A stretch of DNA of 64,000 bases. Source: CAJMNU01 sp905214855 (GTDB taxonomy: Bacteria > Bacillota > Clostridia > Lachnospirales > Lachnospiraceae). The stretch covers positions 1 to 64,000 of the forward strand of contig CALADM010000020.1 of NCBI GenBank assembly GCA_937890595.1, in the 5' to 3' direction. Shown here one piece after another: positions 16,725 to 26,786 of the stretch (position 1 is the stretch's first letter; every line of letters starts with the position of its first letter). Below the pieces are notes generated by a model. It was not told the DNA's origin. It was given only the letters and a program-made list of their open reading frames with translations, and did no database searches. Position numbers and translations under genes: made by a program.

Positions 16725-17624
16725 CTATTCCGTATACTCGTGTACTTCTATGATATATTCGGTCTCAAAGGTCTGATGTCCTTCTAAGGAAAGGATTCCG
16801 GCTTTCTCTTTCAGTTCACCCTGAAACCCTTTTGTGGCACATCTGCCATACCAAGGTTCCAGACAGATAAATGGATGTGTCTCTTCTACTGTCCAGACTG
16901 CCAGATACGGAAAACCATCACATAACATTGTGATATATGGTTTATCCTGTACCAGAAGATCTGCTTTATTTACTTGCCCCTTATCAAACATATACGTCAG
17001 TGTATCATGGAAAAATCCAGGTGTTACAGCGACTTTTCCTTCCTGCAAAGGAAGTGTTCCTGCAAGAGTCGGATCTTCATATCCATCCTCTCCCGGTGCC
17101 TCATAATGCAGAAAATCCTTTTTGTTAAACTGAAGGCTAAAATCATATAGGGAATGCCCTTCTGGTATCAAAAATGCCGGATGCCCTCCGATACTAAATA
17201 GCATCTCATCCTCACCTTCGTTCACTACTTTCCACATTACATGGATTTTTCGCCCTTCTACCCGATGCCCTACCTGAAGACGGAATAAAAATGGATACTT
17301 TTCCATCGTTTCTGGTGTCGCACACAGCTCATGCCATACTTCCTGATCGTTTTCTGTCAGCTTCTGAAATTCCATATCTCTTGCAAAACCATGCTGAGTC
17401 GGCATAGAATATGTCTTTCCTCTATAGGTATATGCCTTTTCATAACATTTTCCCACAAATGGAAACAGAATCGGAGCATGACGGTTCCACACAGCAGGAT
17501 CTGCATTCCACAGGATCTCCCTGCCTGTCTTCCGGTCCATAATTCTGGACAGTTCACCTCCAAAATCATTGATTTCTACCCAAAGATCGCCACTTTTTAA
17601 TACTGTTAACTTCTCCTTAGACAT
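16725..17624 (-). CDS. Aldose 1-epimerase family protein (LacX-like)
   Basis: 299 residues from the ATG at 17624, chosen because GAGGAGG lies nine bases upstream; an in-frame upstream start lacks an RBS. Motifs GGELSRIMDRKTGREILW, HAPILFPFVGKCYE, MPTQHGFARDMEF and FSIGGHPAF give the galactose-mutarotase beta-sandwich pattern with the catalytic His region. It probably interconverts anomers of an aldose, as LacX-type proteins are thought to. Lies 46 bp upstream of the NfnAB pair on the same strand but is not obviously related in function. Confidence 0.8.
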   Translation of the reverse strand: MSKEKLTVLKSGDLWVEINDFGGELSRIMDRKTGREILWNADPAVWNRHAPILFPFVGKCYEKAYTYRGKTYSMPTQHGFARDMEFQKLTENDQEVWHELCATPETMEKYPFLFRLQVGHRVEGRKIHVMWKVVNEGEDEMLFSIGGHPAFLIPEGHSLYDFSLQFNKKDFLHYEAPGEDGYEDPTLAGTLPLQEGKVAVTPGFFHDTLTYMFDKGQVNKADLLVQDKPYITMLCDGFPYLAVWTVEETHPFICLEPWYGRCATKGFQGELKEKAGILSLEGHQTFETEYIIEVHEYTE

Positions 17625-17725
17625 GTCATCTAACCTCCTCAACATCATATTTCTTAATCTTAGCATTAACTAAATAGAATATCAATCCCTCTTTCCTTCA
17701 TTTTCTGATTTTTTGTCAAATTCTG

Positions 17726-17754
17726 TTGTTCTGTCTCTCCTTTTCCTGTATAAT
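17726..17754 (+). promoter_or_regulatory. Sigma-A type promoter for the ThyX-like orphan gene
   Basis: -35 TTGTTC at 17726-17731, 17-bp spacer, -10 TATAAT at 17749-17754. Transcription would start near 17761. A hairpin (stem GACCAGCAGA / TCTGTTGGTC, 17763-17790, one G-U pair) would lie at the very 5' end of the RNA, where it could stabilise the message or attenuate. Confidence 0.7.
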
Positions 17755-17847
17755 AAGCGAAAGACCAGCAGATCTCCTATTCTGTTGGTCTGCCTTTGTG
17801 GCAGTATTTTTGACATTTTTGAACAGAACAGAAAGGAAGATACCAAT

Positions 17848-18486
17848 ATGATTCAGATTGAACGCACCAGTGTCATGAATCTGGAAAATGCCATCCGTGG
17901 TGCCAGAAACCCTATGAACAGCTGGAATAGAATGGATAGCTACTATGACGAAAATGGAGACTATGTGTTAGGTCCAAACGATCTGGGACTTGCAGTTCGC
18001 CTGCGTAAAGCAGGGAGCGACCACCGCAAATTTCTGCGTCAGGTTTTCGTCTCTGTCGACATCACAGCTCCACTTTATTGGTGGAAAGAATATGATACCT
18101 ATAAAGTCGCTACTGTGGCAAATTCTACCAGCACGATGCATAAGATCCACAGCAAACCGTTTTCTTTAGATGACTTCAGCCATGACCACCTGACTGAAAA
18201 CTCTCTTGCTTTTCTCCAGTTGACAGTAGAAAAGCTGGAAGAGATCCGTCTTCGCTATATGGAAAGCAAAAACAAAGAAGACTGGTATGACTTAATCCAG
18301 CTTCTTCCATCCAGTTACCAGCAGATGCGTACCTGTACGTTCAACTACGAAACTCTGGTCAATATGTATTTTGCCAGAAGAAATCACAAATTGGAAGAAT
18401 GGCACACCTTCTGTGATTGGGTTCTCACCCTGCCATACGCAAAAGAACTAATTGTTGCAGAGTCTGAGTCTGGAGACATATCATAA
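17848..18486 (+). CDS. Orphan protein faintly resembling ThyX (unknown function)
   Basis: 212 residues from the ATG at 17848, which has AAAGGAAG eight bases upstream; an in-frame start at 17713 precedes the promoter and is rejected. The order of features recalls flavin-dependent thymidylate synthase: a KFLRQVFVSVDITAPLYWW block where ThyX has its hydrophobic SR..Q region, then EYDTYKVATVANSTSTMHK where ThyX has RHRxxSxNxxS. The signature Arg residues are absent. I do not claim ThyX activity. It is the only + strand gene between the prophage and 26 kb, has its own promoter, and ends in a terminator shared with addA. Confidence 0.5.
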   Translation: MIQIERTSVMNLENAIRGARNPMNSWNRMDSYYDENGDYVLGPNDLGLAVRLRKAGSDHRKFLRQVFVSVDITAPLYWWKEYDTYKVATVANSTSTMHKIHSKPFSLDDFSHDHLTENSLAFLQLTVEKLEEIRLRYMESKNKEDWYDLIQLLPSSYQQMRTCTFNYETLVNMYFARRNHKLEEWHTFCDWVLTLPYAKELIVAESESGDIS

Positions 18487-18502
18487 AGTTTTGTAAAAAG
18501 AC

Positions 18503-18546
18503 GGGGGATATCGCCGATATAAGTGATATCCCCCATCCCTTTTTTC
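18503..18546. terminator. Bidirectional terminator between the orphan gene and addA
   Basis: 10-bp perfect stem GGGGGATATC (18503-18512) / GATATCCCCC (18525-18534) followed by a T run (18539-18545). The A-rich left flank supplies a weaker U tract for the - strand. It lies between convergent genes. Confidence 0.85.
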
Positions 18547-18548
18547 AC

Positions 18549-21500
18549 CTACAATGCAATCGCCTGCTGAATCGCAATAGAATAGATCCAAGTTTCTTTC
18601 ACCTGCATTCCCGTCATCTGCTGTAAGGCTTTTTTGTAATACTCTAACTGTGTATGATACCGTTCACGCAAAACATCTTCCTGTCCTCTTCGGATTCGGT
18701 CTGTCTTATAATCCAAAAGAACGATCTGACCATCTTCTACAAACCATGCATCTATGATTCCCTGTACCACTACCAATTCGTCAGACTCTGCAAGATTTGG
18801 AATCTCCTTTGCCGGAATCCCCATCACAAACTGCTTTTCCCGATATAGTTTTCCTGCTTTAGCCGCCTTTATCATTCTTTCTCCAAGTGCTGAGAGAAGA
18901 AATCTAGCCAATGCACGGTATTCCACGATCTCGCTTTCCTCTTGTGTGATCCTTCCCATCTCACACAGTCTCTGGATCTCCTGTGTGATCCATGCTATCA
19001 TCTCCTCTTCCCTCTGCTCCTGTGTGATCTGTTCTAATGGAAGAAGCTCTAATACATGATGATACATTGTACCTCTTGCAGCAGCTGCTGCCATACGCTT
19101 CTTTTTCTCTTCCTCCTTCTCTGCTTCTTTTAAAAGTTCCTCATCCACATCTTCCTCTTCAGAAAATGCCTTTGTTCCTTTCATAAATTCTGGAAGAGTC
19201 GGCAGCCATGCTGCTTCCTCTGTATCCATCTGGTACGTCATTTTTTTCAATTCTGATACCGCCATTTTGGTATGAAGAGTAATATCCGCCTCATAAGGAT
19301 ACTGAAATCCCATCACTTCTTCCAGCTGCCTGCGCATAGATCTGCTGTATTCTTTTTTCGTATCAAACTGCATCAATTCTTCTTTCAGGAGTTTTCTCTG
19401 TGCCTGCTGCAGTACTTCTCCCTCTACCAATTCCTCAAGCAAAATCGTTCTGACATCGATCCATCCAAAAGAAACCGTTCCTTTCTGAGTCGTGATTTTT
19501 TGGATATCGCCTGACAGGCTCATCAAAATCCAGTCCAGATTATGTTCTGCGGATGCCACTGTGGTAAACAGCAAACTTTCTCTGTTTTTTCCTGCCCATT
19601 TTTCCACACGCTTTTCCATCCCCGAACACGCTGCTGTCATGATCAGCTTTTCTTTTGCACGGGTCATAGCAACGTAGAGAACTCTGAGCTCCTCCCCCAG
19701 ATTTTCAATTTCCTGCCTTCTCTTCAATACTTGTTTTTTCAAGGTAGTATAACGGATCCTGTTCTGCACATCAAAATAATCTGCAGCCACCCCCAACTCT
19801 GGATCGATCAGTACTTTCCGATACAGATCCATGCGGTTGAATTTTTTTGCCATGCCCACCAAAAATACGATTGGAAATTCCAGACCTTTACTTTTGTGAA
19901 TACTCATCATCCGAACGGCATTGTCTTCCTCTCCTGTCAAGGATGCCTCACCAAAATCTGTATCATAACTTTTCAGTTTTTCGATATAACGGATAAAATG
20001 AAAGACTCCCCTGTAACTTGTAGACTCATACGCTGCGGCTTTCTCTGCCAGCATATCCAGATTGGCGGCACGAACCTGACCTGCCGGCATGGCAGATACA
20101 TATCGGTAATATCCTGTCTCCTCATAGATACAATATAAAAGTTCATGGATCGGCAAGTATTGTGCCTTTTTTCTGAAATATCGCAGCAATTCTTCCAAAT
20201 CCTCCAATTTCTTTCTGACCTGCTCTGACACATTTGGAAATACCTTCTCTGTGTCTTCTTTTATCTCTTCCTTTATCTCTTCCTCTGTCTCTACTTCCTG
20301 TACTTCGTTTCCTTCCTCTTCTTTCTGCGTATCCCACTCCTGCATCCAAGTCTCATAGATCTCCCACTCTGTGGCATCCTCTTTTCCTTCGATCTCTTTT
20401 GCTATCTTTGTTTCCAAAGCCTGTTCTCTCTTTTTAGACACACCATATAAGGCAGCAAAAAAAGCTCCATACAGTCCTCTGTCTTCCCCTTTTTGTGGCA
20501 TCTTCTTATAAGACGCCATCAATTCCGCCATCTCGGTATCTGAAAAGTTTCCTATTGGAGAATGCATCACTGCTGCCAGTGGGATATCCTGCATTGGATT
20601 ATCCAAGACAGCCAGAAAACTCAGAATGGTTTCTACCTCTATGGTATTAAAATATCCTGTTCTTGTCTCAGCAATTGCCGGTATCTCACAGTTCATAAAC
20701 ACATTGGTAAAGATCTCTGCCCATCCTGCCATACTGCGTGAAAGCACAGCGATATCCTGATATCTGGCTCTTCTGTACTTTTTTTCTTTCTTATCCCAGA
20801 CCATCATCCCTGTTTTAGGATCTGTCAGGCGCAGAATTTCCTGTGCCACCATATGTGCCTCTGCTTCCTTCGCTGTAAACTCTTCCCGATCTTGAAGTAT
20901 CTTTTCTTCCTGTGCATTCCCATCTGGTAAAACCACATTACTCTGTGTCGTATCACAGAGAAGAAGTTCTGTCCTGTATGCTTCATTCTCTCCATCTGGA
21001 AGTGGCAAAAAATCCGCTCCCGGATACAAGGCATGTTCTTTTGTATATGCGATCCCTCCAACAGCACGGATCATCAATTTCCAAAACACTTGATTGGCAC
21101 TCTCCAAAATCTCCCTGCGGCTTCTAAAATTCTGATGCAGCTCGATCTTCTGGTACAAACTCTCCTCTGTGGTATAGGTTTCATACTTTTTCATAAACAA
21201 TTCCGGACGTGCCAGACGAAACCGATAAATACTCTGTTTCACATCCCCCACCATAAACATGTTAGGGGTATGTTCTCTCTCTCTGGAAATGCTGTTCAAA
21301 AGCGTCTCCTGTACCAGATTACTGTCCTGATACTCGTCGATCAAGATTTCACGGTACTGGGCAGAAAGTTGTTTTGCTGCTTCTGTAGGCTCTATCTCTC
21401 CATTTTCGCCCTCTCTTAGAAGAATTTGGATTGCAAAATGCTCCAAATCCGAGAAATCCACCAGATTTTTCTCTTTTTTGGCTTCCTGATAACGCTGTTC

Positions 21501-22541
21501 AAATTCTTGAGCCAAAGATAACAGAGTCAGGACTGCCTTTTGGCTGCCTTTCATAGAAGCTACAACATCCGAACAGCTCCCCGATGCATACAATTTTTTC
21601 ATTTTGGTAAGAATCTGTTTTACCTGTGTACGGATCGATGATGCCTCTTCCTTCTTATAGGGATCTACCTCCTTGCTCCTCACCGCTTTCAGACGGGTCA
21701 GGGATGAGGCATTCACCAAAATCTCTGAAAGTTCCTGATATGTTTCCGCTCCCTGTATGCGCTTTATCAGTATTTCATCATCCAAAAATGCTGCAAGATA
21801 CGGCTGCGGACCATCTTCTTCCATGCAGATCTCTTTCGCCTCTTCCACAAGTCCAAGCAGCTCCCCTGCCTGTCTTCTCACATCCTCCAGAAGATATGCC
21901 ATCCATGATGTCTTTTCCAGTTTCTCCTCACTCTCGACTGCGATTTCTTTTTCACAAGCCTTCATCCATTTCTGTGGCCATGGAGTACTTCTGGCAAACT
22001 CTACGACCTGATAAATATACTCATCAATCCCACTGTCTGCCTTCCCTCTGGAATAAGTCTCCACAAAATCTGCAAAATCTTTATCCCCTTTTTGATAATG
22101 CTCTTCCAGCATCTCTTCCATCACATCTGCAAGGAGCAGCCTCAACTCTCCTTCATCTCCAATACGAAAAGAGGGATCGATATCTAGCTGATTAAAATAA
22201 TTTCGTATCACATACAGGCAAAAACTGTCTATCGTCGTGATCTGCGCTTGATGGATCAAGGTATTTTGACGCTTTACATGGCGGTTTTGTGGATTTTCAT
22301 CCAAAAGTTTTGCCAATGCATCAGCTACTCTCTCTCTCATCTCAGATGCTGCCGCATTGGTAAATGTCACTACCAAAAGTTCATCTACATCCATCGGATT
22401 CTCTTCATCTGTGACCATATCGACAATGCGCTGTACCAACACCGCTGTCTTTCCGCTCCCCGCTGCTGCCGATACCAACAGATTTCGGTCATGTGTACGG
22501 ATCACTCTCTCTTGGTCTTTTGTCCATGATACACCGCTCAT
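18549..22541 (-). CDS. addA: AddA, ATP-dependent helicase/nuclease subunit A
   Basis: 1,330 residues. UvrD-type helicase with Walker A AAGSGKT (26-32), DEYQDSN (Walker B), QNFRSR and MMSIHKSKGLEFPIVFLVG, then VLYVAMTRAKEKL. C-terminal RecB-type nuclease with GIIDAWF and LLDYKTDRI. Partner of AddB, whose stop overlaps its start (ATGA). Together they process double-strand ends for recombination at Chi-like sites. Longer than many AddA proteins, partly through an acidic insert (EEEIKEEIKEDTEK and flanks, encoded near 20230-20340). Confidence 0.96.
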   Translation of the reverse strand: MSGVSWTKDQERVIRTHDRNLLVSAAAGSGKTAVLVQRIVDMVTDEENPMDVDELLVVTFTNAAASEMRERVADALAKLLDENPQNRHVKRQNTLIHQAQITTIDSFCLYVIRNYFNQLDIDPSFRIGDEGELRLLLADVMEEMLEEHYQKGDKDFADFVETYSRGKADSGIDEYIYQVVEFARSTPWPQKWMKACEKEIAVESEEKLEKTSWMAYLLEDVRRQAGELLGLVEEAKEICMEEDGPQPYLAAFLDDEILIKRIQGAETYQELSEILVNASSLTRLKAVRSKEVDPYKKEEASSIRTQVKQILTKMKKLYASGSCSDVVASMKGSQKAVLTLLSLAQEFEQRYQEAKKEKNLVDFSDLEHFAIQILLREGENGEIEPTEAAKQLSAQYREILIDEYQDSNLVQETLLNSISREREHTPNMFMVGDVKQSIYRFRLARPELFMKKYETYTTEESLYQKIELHQNFRSRREILESANQVFWKLMIRAVGGIAYTKEHALYPGADFLPLPDGENEAYRTELLLCDTTQSNVVLPDGNAQEEKILQDREEFTAKEAEAHMVAQEILRLTDPKTGMMVWDKKEKKYRRARYQDIAVLSRSMAGWAEIFTNVFMNCEIPAIAETRTGYFNTIEVETILSFLAVLDNPMQDIPLAAVMHSPIGNFSDTEMAELMASYKKMPQKGEDRGLYGAFFAALYGVSKKREQALETKIAKEIEGKEDATEWEIYETWMQEWDTQKEEEGNEVQEVETEEEIKEEIKEDTEKVFPNVSEQVRKKLEDLEELLRYFRKKAQYLPIHELLYCIYEETGYYRYVSAMPAGQVRAANLDMLAEKAAAYESTSYRGVFHFIRYIEKLKSYDTDFGEASLTGEEDNAVRMMSIHKSKGLEFPIVFLVGMAKKFNRMDLYRKVLIDPELGVAADYFDVQNRIRYTTLKKQVLKRRQEIENLGEELRVLYVAMTRAKEKLIMTAACSGMEKRVEKWAGKNRESLLFTTVASAEHNLDWILMSLSGDIQKITTQKGTVSFGWIDVRTILLEELVEGEVLQQAQRKLLKEELMQFDTKKEYSRSMRRQLEEVMGFQYPYEADITLHTKMAVSELKKMTYQMDTEEAAWLPTLPEFMKGTKAFSEEEDVDEELLKEAEKEEEKKKRMAAAAARGTMYHHVLELLPLEQITQEQREEEMIAWITQEIQRLCEMGRITQEESEIVEYRALARFLLSALGERMIKAAKAGKLYREKQFVMGIPAKEIPNLAESDELVVVQGIIDAWFVEDGQIVLLDYKTDRIRRGQEDVLRERYHTQLEYYKKALQQMTGMQVKETWIYSIAIQQAIAL

Positions 22542-25500
22542 GCATTTTCCCCTTTCTTTTCTTCCCCTTCATTATCCTGAGTTTTCCTGTTCTCATACAG
22601 TTTCTCATCAGAATCTGCAATTTTCTCTCTCTCATCCAGATTGCCGCAATTTTTCTCCATCTCTTTCCAGACCTCCTCCGGTGTTGTTTTAGGAAATACT
22701 CTGTAAGAAAAACCATCTGTCTTTAAATCAAATCCACAAACCGGATGATATGGACAGTAATCACAGGCTGTTCTCATTCCCTGTTTGACAGGACGTGCCT
22801 CATCTTTTCCCTCTAAGATCTCCTGTCCCATAGTTTTGAGTTTTTCTCTGGCAAATTGTCTCAACAGTTCAAAACGTTCTGCATTTGCAATGCTGGAACG
22901 CCCTTCCTGTACCAGACCATTTTTTAGAACAACTGGAATGACATCAGATTCTTCCTTTATGGAATGATCCAGATGGCGGATCACTTCCAGTTTGCTGTTT
23001 ACCAGACCATTCATCCTCAGTGCCTTTAACATCTGTTCCTCTGCTTCTTCTTTTGTAGGTATCTCTCCTGCCTCTGCCTCCACGACAGGATCTCCGATAT
23101 TATAATAAAAAATACCTGCTGGGATGACTTCTTTATCTGTTCTCTTCTCCTGCATCTCCATCACGGCATCCAGATATACAACAAGCTGTAACTGTGTTCC
23201 CCTATAGAATGCAGCAAGATCAAACCCTGTACTGCCTGATTTGTAGTCGATGATCTTGACATAAACATGGTCTTCATCCTCACACACATCCAAGCGGTCG
23301 ATCCTTCCTTTCAGTCTCAACTCTTCCTCCTCTGACAATGCGATCCGCATCGCTTTCAGATTATCTGCGAATGAAAAACTGACTTCCATGCCAGATGGCT
23401 CAAAATCTCCTTTTTTTAACTGCTCACATAAAGCCCAGATCGTCCTATCTGTGATCCGCTCCACTCTTCCTGCAAGCCATGCATTGCGTGCGGAACTGGA
23501 TAAAATGGTATTCCCGTATTCTTTTGCACAATTTTGTACACAGAAGGAAACCATTTCCTCTCTCTGCTTCTTTGTCAGATCCCGAAAAGGAAGATTTCTT
23601 TTCTTCATCTCTCCAAAAAACATCTCAATGGAATTATGGAAAAGATTACCGATATCGATTGCCTCCAGTTTATATTCCTGACGTGCAGAAAGTTCCAGAC
23701 CATATTTCAAAAAATGTGCATAGGCACAGGAGGCAAACTGTTCCAGTCTTGTCACACTTCCCTGTAAAACAGTGCCATACACCGCTTTTGCCGCTGCCTT
23801 TCCGATCCCCTTCTCTCCCTGATAAGAATAGGAAGCTGCATCCAGCAAACGCAGTGTCTCTTGCCTTGAATCATTCTCTTCAAACATCCACCGATACAGC
23901 TCTAAAAACTCTGTATCTTTTTCCACCGCTTTTTTCTCACGCAGCCCCTCACAAAGCAGATCCCAAGCATCCTGTCTGGTATAGATTTCTGCCTTTTTTT
24001 CCATCTCACGGGTATTTTCCGTTTTTAACAGAGGAAACATTTTCTTCATCTGTGCGATCAAAAAAGATGGTCGGCGGCTTTTTCCGGAAGGAGACAGCAT
24101 TACATAGGAAAGATACAACCTGTCAGATGGCTTTGTCATAGTCAGATAGAGATAAAATTGCTGTTCAAATCCATCTTCTCTGGCAGAAGGAGCAAGTTCC
24201 ATATGATGTTCCTCAAAGAGCTGCCGTTCACGCTCTGATAAGACACCTCCATTTTCTTTTACAAATGGTACTTTTCCCTCATTGATACCAAGAAAAAACA
24301 GGACTTTTACCTGACCAGTACGGGTTCTCTTTACATTTCCGACTACCACTCTGTCCACACATGCCGGTATCAGACCAACTTTCAGCTCTGCTAATCCCGC
24401 ATCCAAAATGTCGGAAAATTCTTTTCTTGACAATTTCTCTTCTCCTAAAAGACCAGCAAATCTGTCAAACAATTCCATCAAAAGCCCATATACCTGTCCA
24501 TATTCCTTTGCAAGCCCCCATTCCTGTCTCTGTTCAAATTCCTGCTTTTTTTGAGCCAGCTGCTGTTCCACCTCAAGCTCTTCCAAAAGTCCTACCAATG
24601 CCTTCAGCCATTCTCTCACGGTTCCATTCTTCTTTAATCCCATACGAAGATGAACAAGAGGCTGCATCAGATTTTCACGGAACTGATTCATCTGCTCCAT
24701 GTCAAATCCCTCAGAACCTCTATATTGATACTCCCACACAGAAGACCATCTGGAATATCCCCGTATTCCCAAAGCGATCACATAATTTTCCATACGGCAC
24801 AGTTTTTCCTGATCCTCTGTCACAAATCCAGTCTTAAAATATCGGAACATTCCCTCATATGTAAAATCTTTATTGAGGATCTCCAAAGCAGCCCTTAAGA
24901 CTTCTGCTGCCGGATTCGCAAGAATATTCTTTTTTTCATCCAAAAAACAGGGGATTTTTCGAATGGCAAACTGACGCAGGATCTCTTTTTCATACTCCTC
25001 CAGATCTCCACACACCACAGCAATGTCCTGATAGCGGTATCCATCTTTTTCTACCAGTCTGGTGATCTCCTTTGCAGCAGCAGCGATCTCTTCTTGTGGA
25101 TTTAAGGCTTTCAGTAAATGGATCTCTTCTTGTTCTTTTTTCATACTGCGAATCGGGTAGCGCAGGATATTGCGTTCCAAATGTGCCAGCGCAGGGGATT
25201 TTTGGAAACGGATGGACGGATTTTCCGGAAAACGTATGGTTTTTTCTATTTTGATATGATTCTTCTCTGCCAACTTCCCCAAGCGTCCGATCATACGATG
25301 GCTCATATAAAAAAGATCCTCTTCATTTGCCGACTCAAAAAGATCTTCCCTGTTATCTATTGTGACTGTGACCAAAACACGATCTGCCATTTGGAGGAAT
25401 TCTTCCATCAATCGATACTGGATCGGAGTAAAACCGGTAAATCCATCCAGAGCAATGACACTGTTTTTCAAACATTCTGATCGCAAAAGCACTCTGCAAA

Positions 25501-26050
25501 GCACATCCAGAATTTCCTCTGAAGTAATAAAATTCCCCTGTATATAGTTCTGAAACTCTCTGTATATCACCTCCAGATCGTGCAGCTTTTGGTGGAACAG
25601 GGGCTGTCCTTCTATCACACCAGAAAGCTCATGCAGCGCATCTGGTGTGATCCCATACTGGTACAACTCTGAGATCATGGATTTTAACTGTCCTATGAAT
25701 CCACTCTTATCTAATTTTCCTGCATAAAGTCCCAGATTCTTTTTTACATTAGCACTGACACGGCGCAAAACCATAGACTTTCCCATATCATCCAAGACCA
25801 TAGGCTGATGGATGGACAGCTCCTCAAAAATCCGGTATGCCAGTCTCTCAAAACTCACAATATCCAGATTCATCACACCATGATTAGGATGCAGGGTCAC
25901 AATATCTTTCTGTGCCTGCATCGTAAACTGCTCTGGAACGATCAAAAAAAAGGAGCGATCCGGCTCTTTTATGGACCATTCAATCATTGTTTGATAGATC
26001 AAATGGGTTTTCCCGCATCCGGAAGCTCCCAATACAAACTGTAAACTCAC
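22538..26050 (-). CDS. addB: AddB, ATP-dependent helicase/nuclease subunit B
   Basis: 1,170 residues, normal for the family. Walker A GASGCGKT (8-15) at the start, a degenerate helicase core used for recognition, and a C-terminal nuclease with VKIIDYKSGSTGFDLAAFY. Cysteines for the [4Fe-4S] clasp: CAYAHFLKYG in the middle and ACDYCPYHPVC near residue 1,100. First gene of the addBA operon; a -10-like TATAAT lies about 60 bp upstream (26112-26117, - strand), without a good -35. Confidence 0.96.
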   Translation of the reverse strand: MSLQFVLGASGCGKTHLIYQTMIEWSIKEPDRSFFLIVPEQFTMQAQKDIVTLHPNHGVMNLDIVSFERLAYRIFEELSIHQPMVLDDMGKSMVLRRVSANVKKNLGLYAGKLDKSGFIGQLKSMISELYQYGITPDALHELSGVIEGQPLFHQKLHDLEVIYREFQNYIQGNFITSEEILDVLCRVLLRSECLKNSVIALDGFTGFTPIQYRLMEEFLQMADRVLVTVTIDNREDLFESANEEDLFYMSHRMIGRLGKLAEKNHIKIEKTIRFPENPSIRFQKSPALAHLERNILRYPIRSMKKEQEEIHLLKALNPQEEIAAAAKEITRLVEKDGYRYQDIAVVCGDLEEYEKEILRQFAIRKIPCFLDEKKNILANPAAEVLRAALEILNKDFTYEGMFRYFKTGFVTEDQEKLCRMENYVIALGIRGYSRWSSVWEYQYRGSEGFDMEQMNQFRENLMQPLVHLRMGLKKNGTVREWLKALVGLLEELEVEQQLAQKKQEFEQRQEWGLAKEYGQVYGLLMELFDRFAGLLGEEKLSRKEFSDILDAGLAELKVGLIPACVDRVVVGNVKRTRTGQVKVLFFLGINEGKVPFVKENGGVLSERERQLFEEHHMELAPSAREDGFEQQFYLYLTMTKPSDRLYLSYVMLSPSGKSRRPSFLIAQMKKMFPLLKTENTREMEKKAEIYTRQDAWDLLCEGLREKKAVEKDTEFLELYRWMFEENDSRQETLRLLDAASYSYQGEKGIGKAAAKAVYGTVLQGSVTRLEQFASCAYAHFLKYGLELSARQEYKLEAIDIGNLFHNSIEMFFGEMKKRNLPFRDLTKKQREEMVSFCVQNCAKEYGNTILSSSARNAWLAGRVERITDRTIWALCEQLKKGDFEPSGMEVSFSFADNLKAMRIALSEEEELRLKGRIDRLDVCEDEDHVYVKIIDYKSGSTGFDLAAFYRGTQLQLVVYLDAVMEMQEKRTDKEVIPAGIFYYNIGDPVVEAEAGEIPTKEEAEEQMLKALRMNGLVNSKLEVIRHLDHSIKEESDVIPVVLKNGLVQEGRSSIANAERFELLRQFAREKLKTMGQEILEGKDEARPVKQGMRTACDYCPYHPVCGFDLKTDGFSYRVFPKTTPEEVWKEMEKNCGNLDEREKIADSDEKLYENRKTQDNEGEEKKGENA

Positions 26051-26257
26051 CCTTTTTTCCTCTCTTCCATTCTGTTTCCTTACTTTTTCTCTGTTTTATC
26101 CACTTTCCGTTATTATAACATATCTGCTCCCACTACTCTGCATCTTTTCATATCATTGTTTGTATTTTCCTATTTTTATACCTGTCCTCTTATGTTTCCT
26201 CTCATGTTTTGATTTTTTCTATCATAGACTGTATCAAAGTAATTCGGAGGTCTTTCT

Positions 26258-26707
26258 ATGAGTTCCAAAACCAAAATCGTAGTGCTGAGAATGAAAGAGC
26301 TGATCTATACTGGCATTTTCATCGGACTTGCCATCTTATTGATCATTCTGTTCTTTTTTATGTTCCAGCCCAAAGAACCTGCCAGTGAAACAGCAGCCAA
26401 GGCACAAACCTATTTCCCCGGTGTATATACTTCCTCTCTTCAGCTTGGCAACCAGAGTGTCAATGTGGAAGTAGCTGTTGATTCTGACTGTATCAATGGT
26501 GTCAGCCTTGTATCTTTAAGTGAATCTGTCACGACCATGTATCCCCTTATTGCTCCAACTCTGTCTTCTTTAAATGAACAGATCCAAAAAAAACAGTCTT
26601 TAGATGCTCTGGAATATACACCACAGACACAGTATACCTCTCAGGCACTGGAAAAAGCGATCAGCCGTGCCCTAAAAAAAGCCAGAGCAACACAGCCTGC
26701 CAGCTAA
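26258..26707 (+). CDS. Small membrane-anchored protein, FMN-binding-domain-like
   Basis: 149 residues, RBS CGGAGG nine bases upstream. One N-terminal membrane segment (about 17-38) and an extracytoplasmic domain: YFPGVYTSSLQLGNQSVNVEV ... then TPQTQYTSQALEKAISRALKKA. The layout copies FMN_bind domains (G-x-Y..., I..., SGATxTS.A...A...AL), but the flavinylated SGAT threonine motif is replaced by TQYTS. It may be a degenerate or non-flavin relative. Divergent from addB and convergent with the lipoprotein gene. Confidence 0.55.
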   Translation: MSSKTKIVVLRMKELIYTGIFIGLAILLIILFFFMFQPKEPASETAAKAQTYFPGVYTSSLQLGNQSVNVEVAVDSDCINGVSLVSLSESVTTMYPLIAPTLSSLNEQIQKKQSLDALEYTPQTQYTSQALEKAISRALKKARATQPAS

Positions 26708-26740
26708 GGACCAGACATCCATTTGACTCTATATAAAGCA

Positions 26741-26782
26741 AAAAGGGATGATGTCCTCTTGATTCCAACATCATCCCCTTTT
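26741..26782. terminator. Bidirectional terminator between convergent genes
   Basis: Stem AAAAGGGATGATGT (26741-26754) pairs with 26768-26782 with one bulged C and a 13-base loop. A and T runs on the two flanks serve both strands. It ends the + gene at 26707 and the - gene whose stop is at 26787. Confidence 0.75.
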
Positions 26783-26786
26783 ACAT

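Noticed and set aside
23479..24141. 220-codon + strand frame opposite addB
   Set aside because: Pro/Ser/His-rich antisense shadow; addB is clearly the coding strand.
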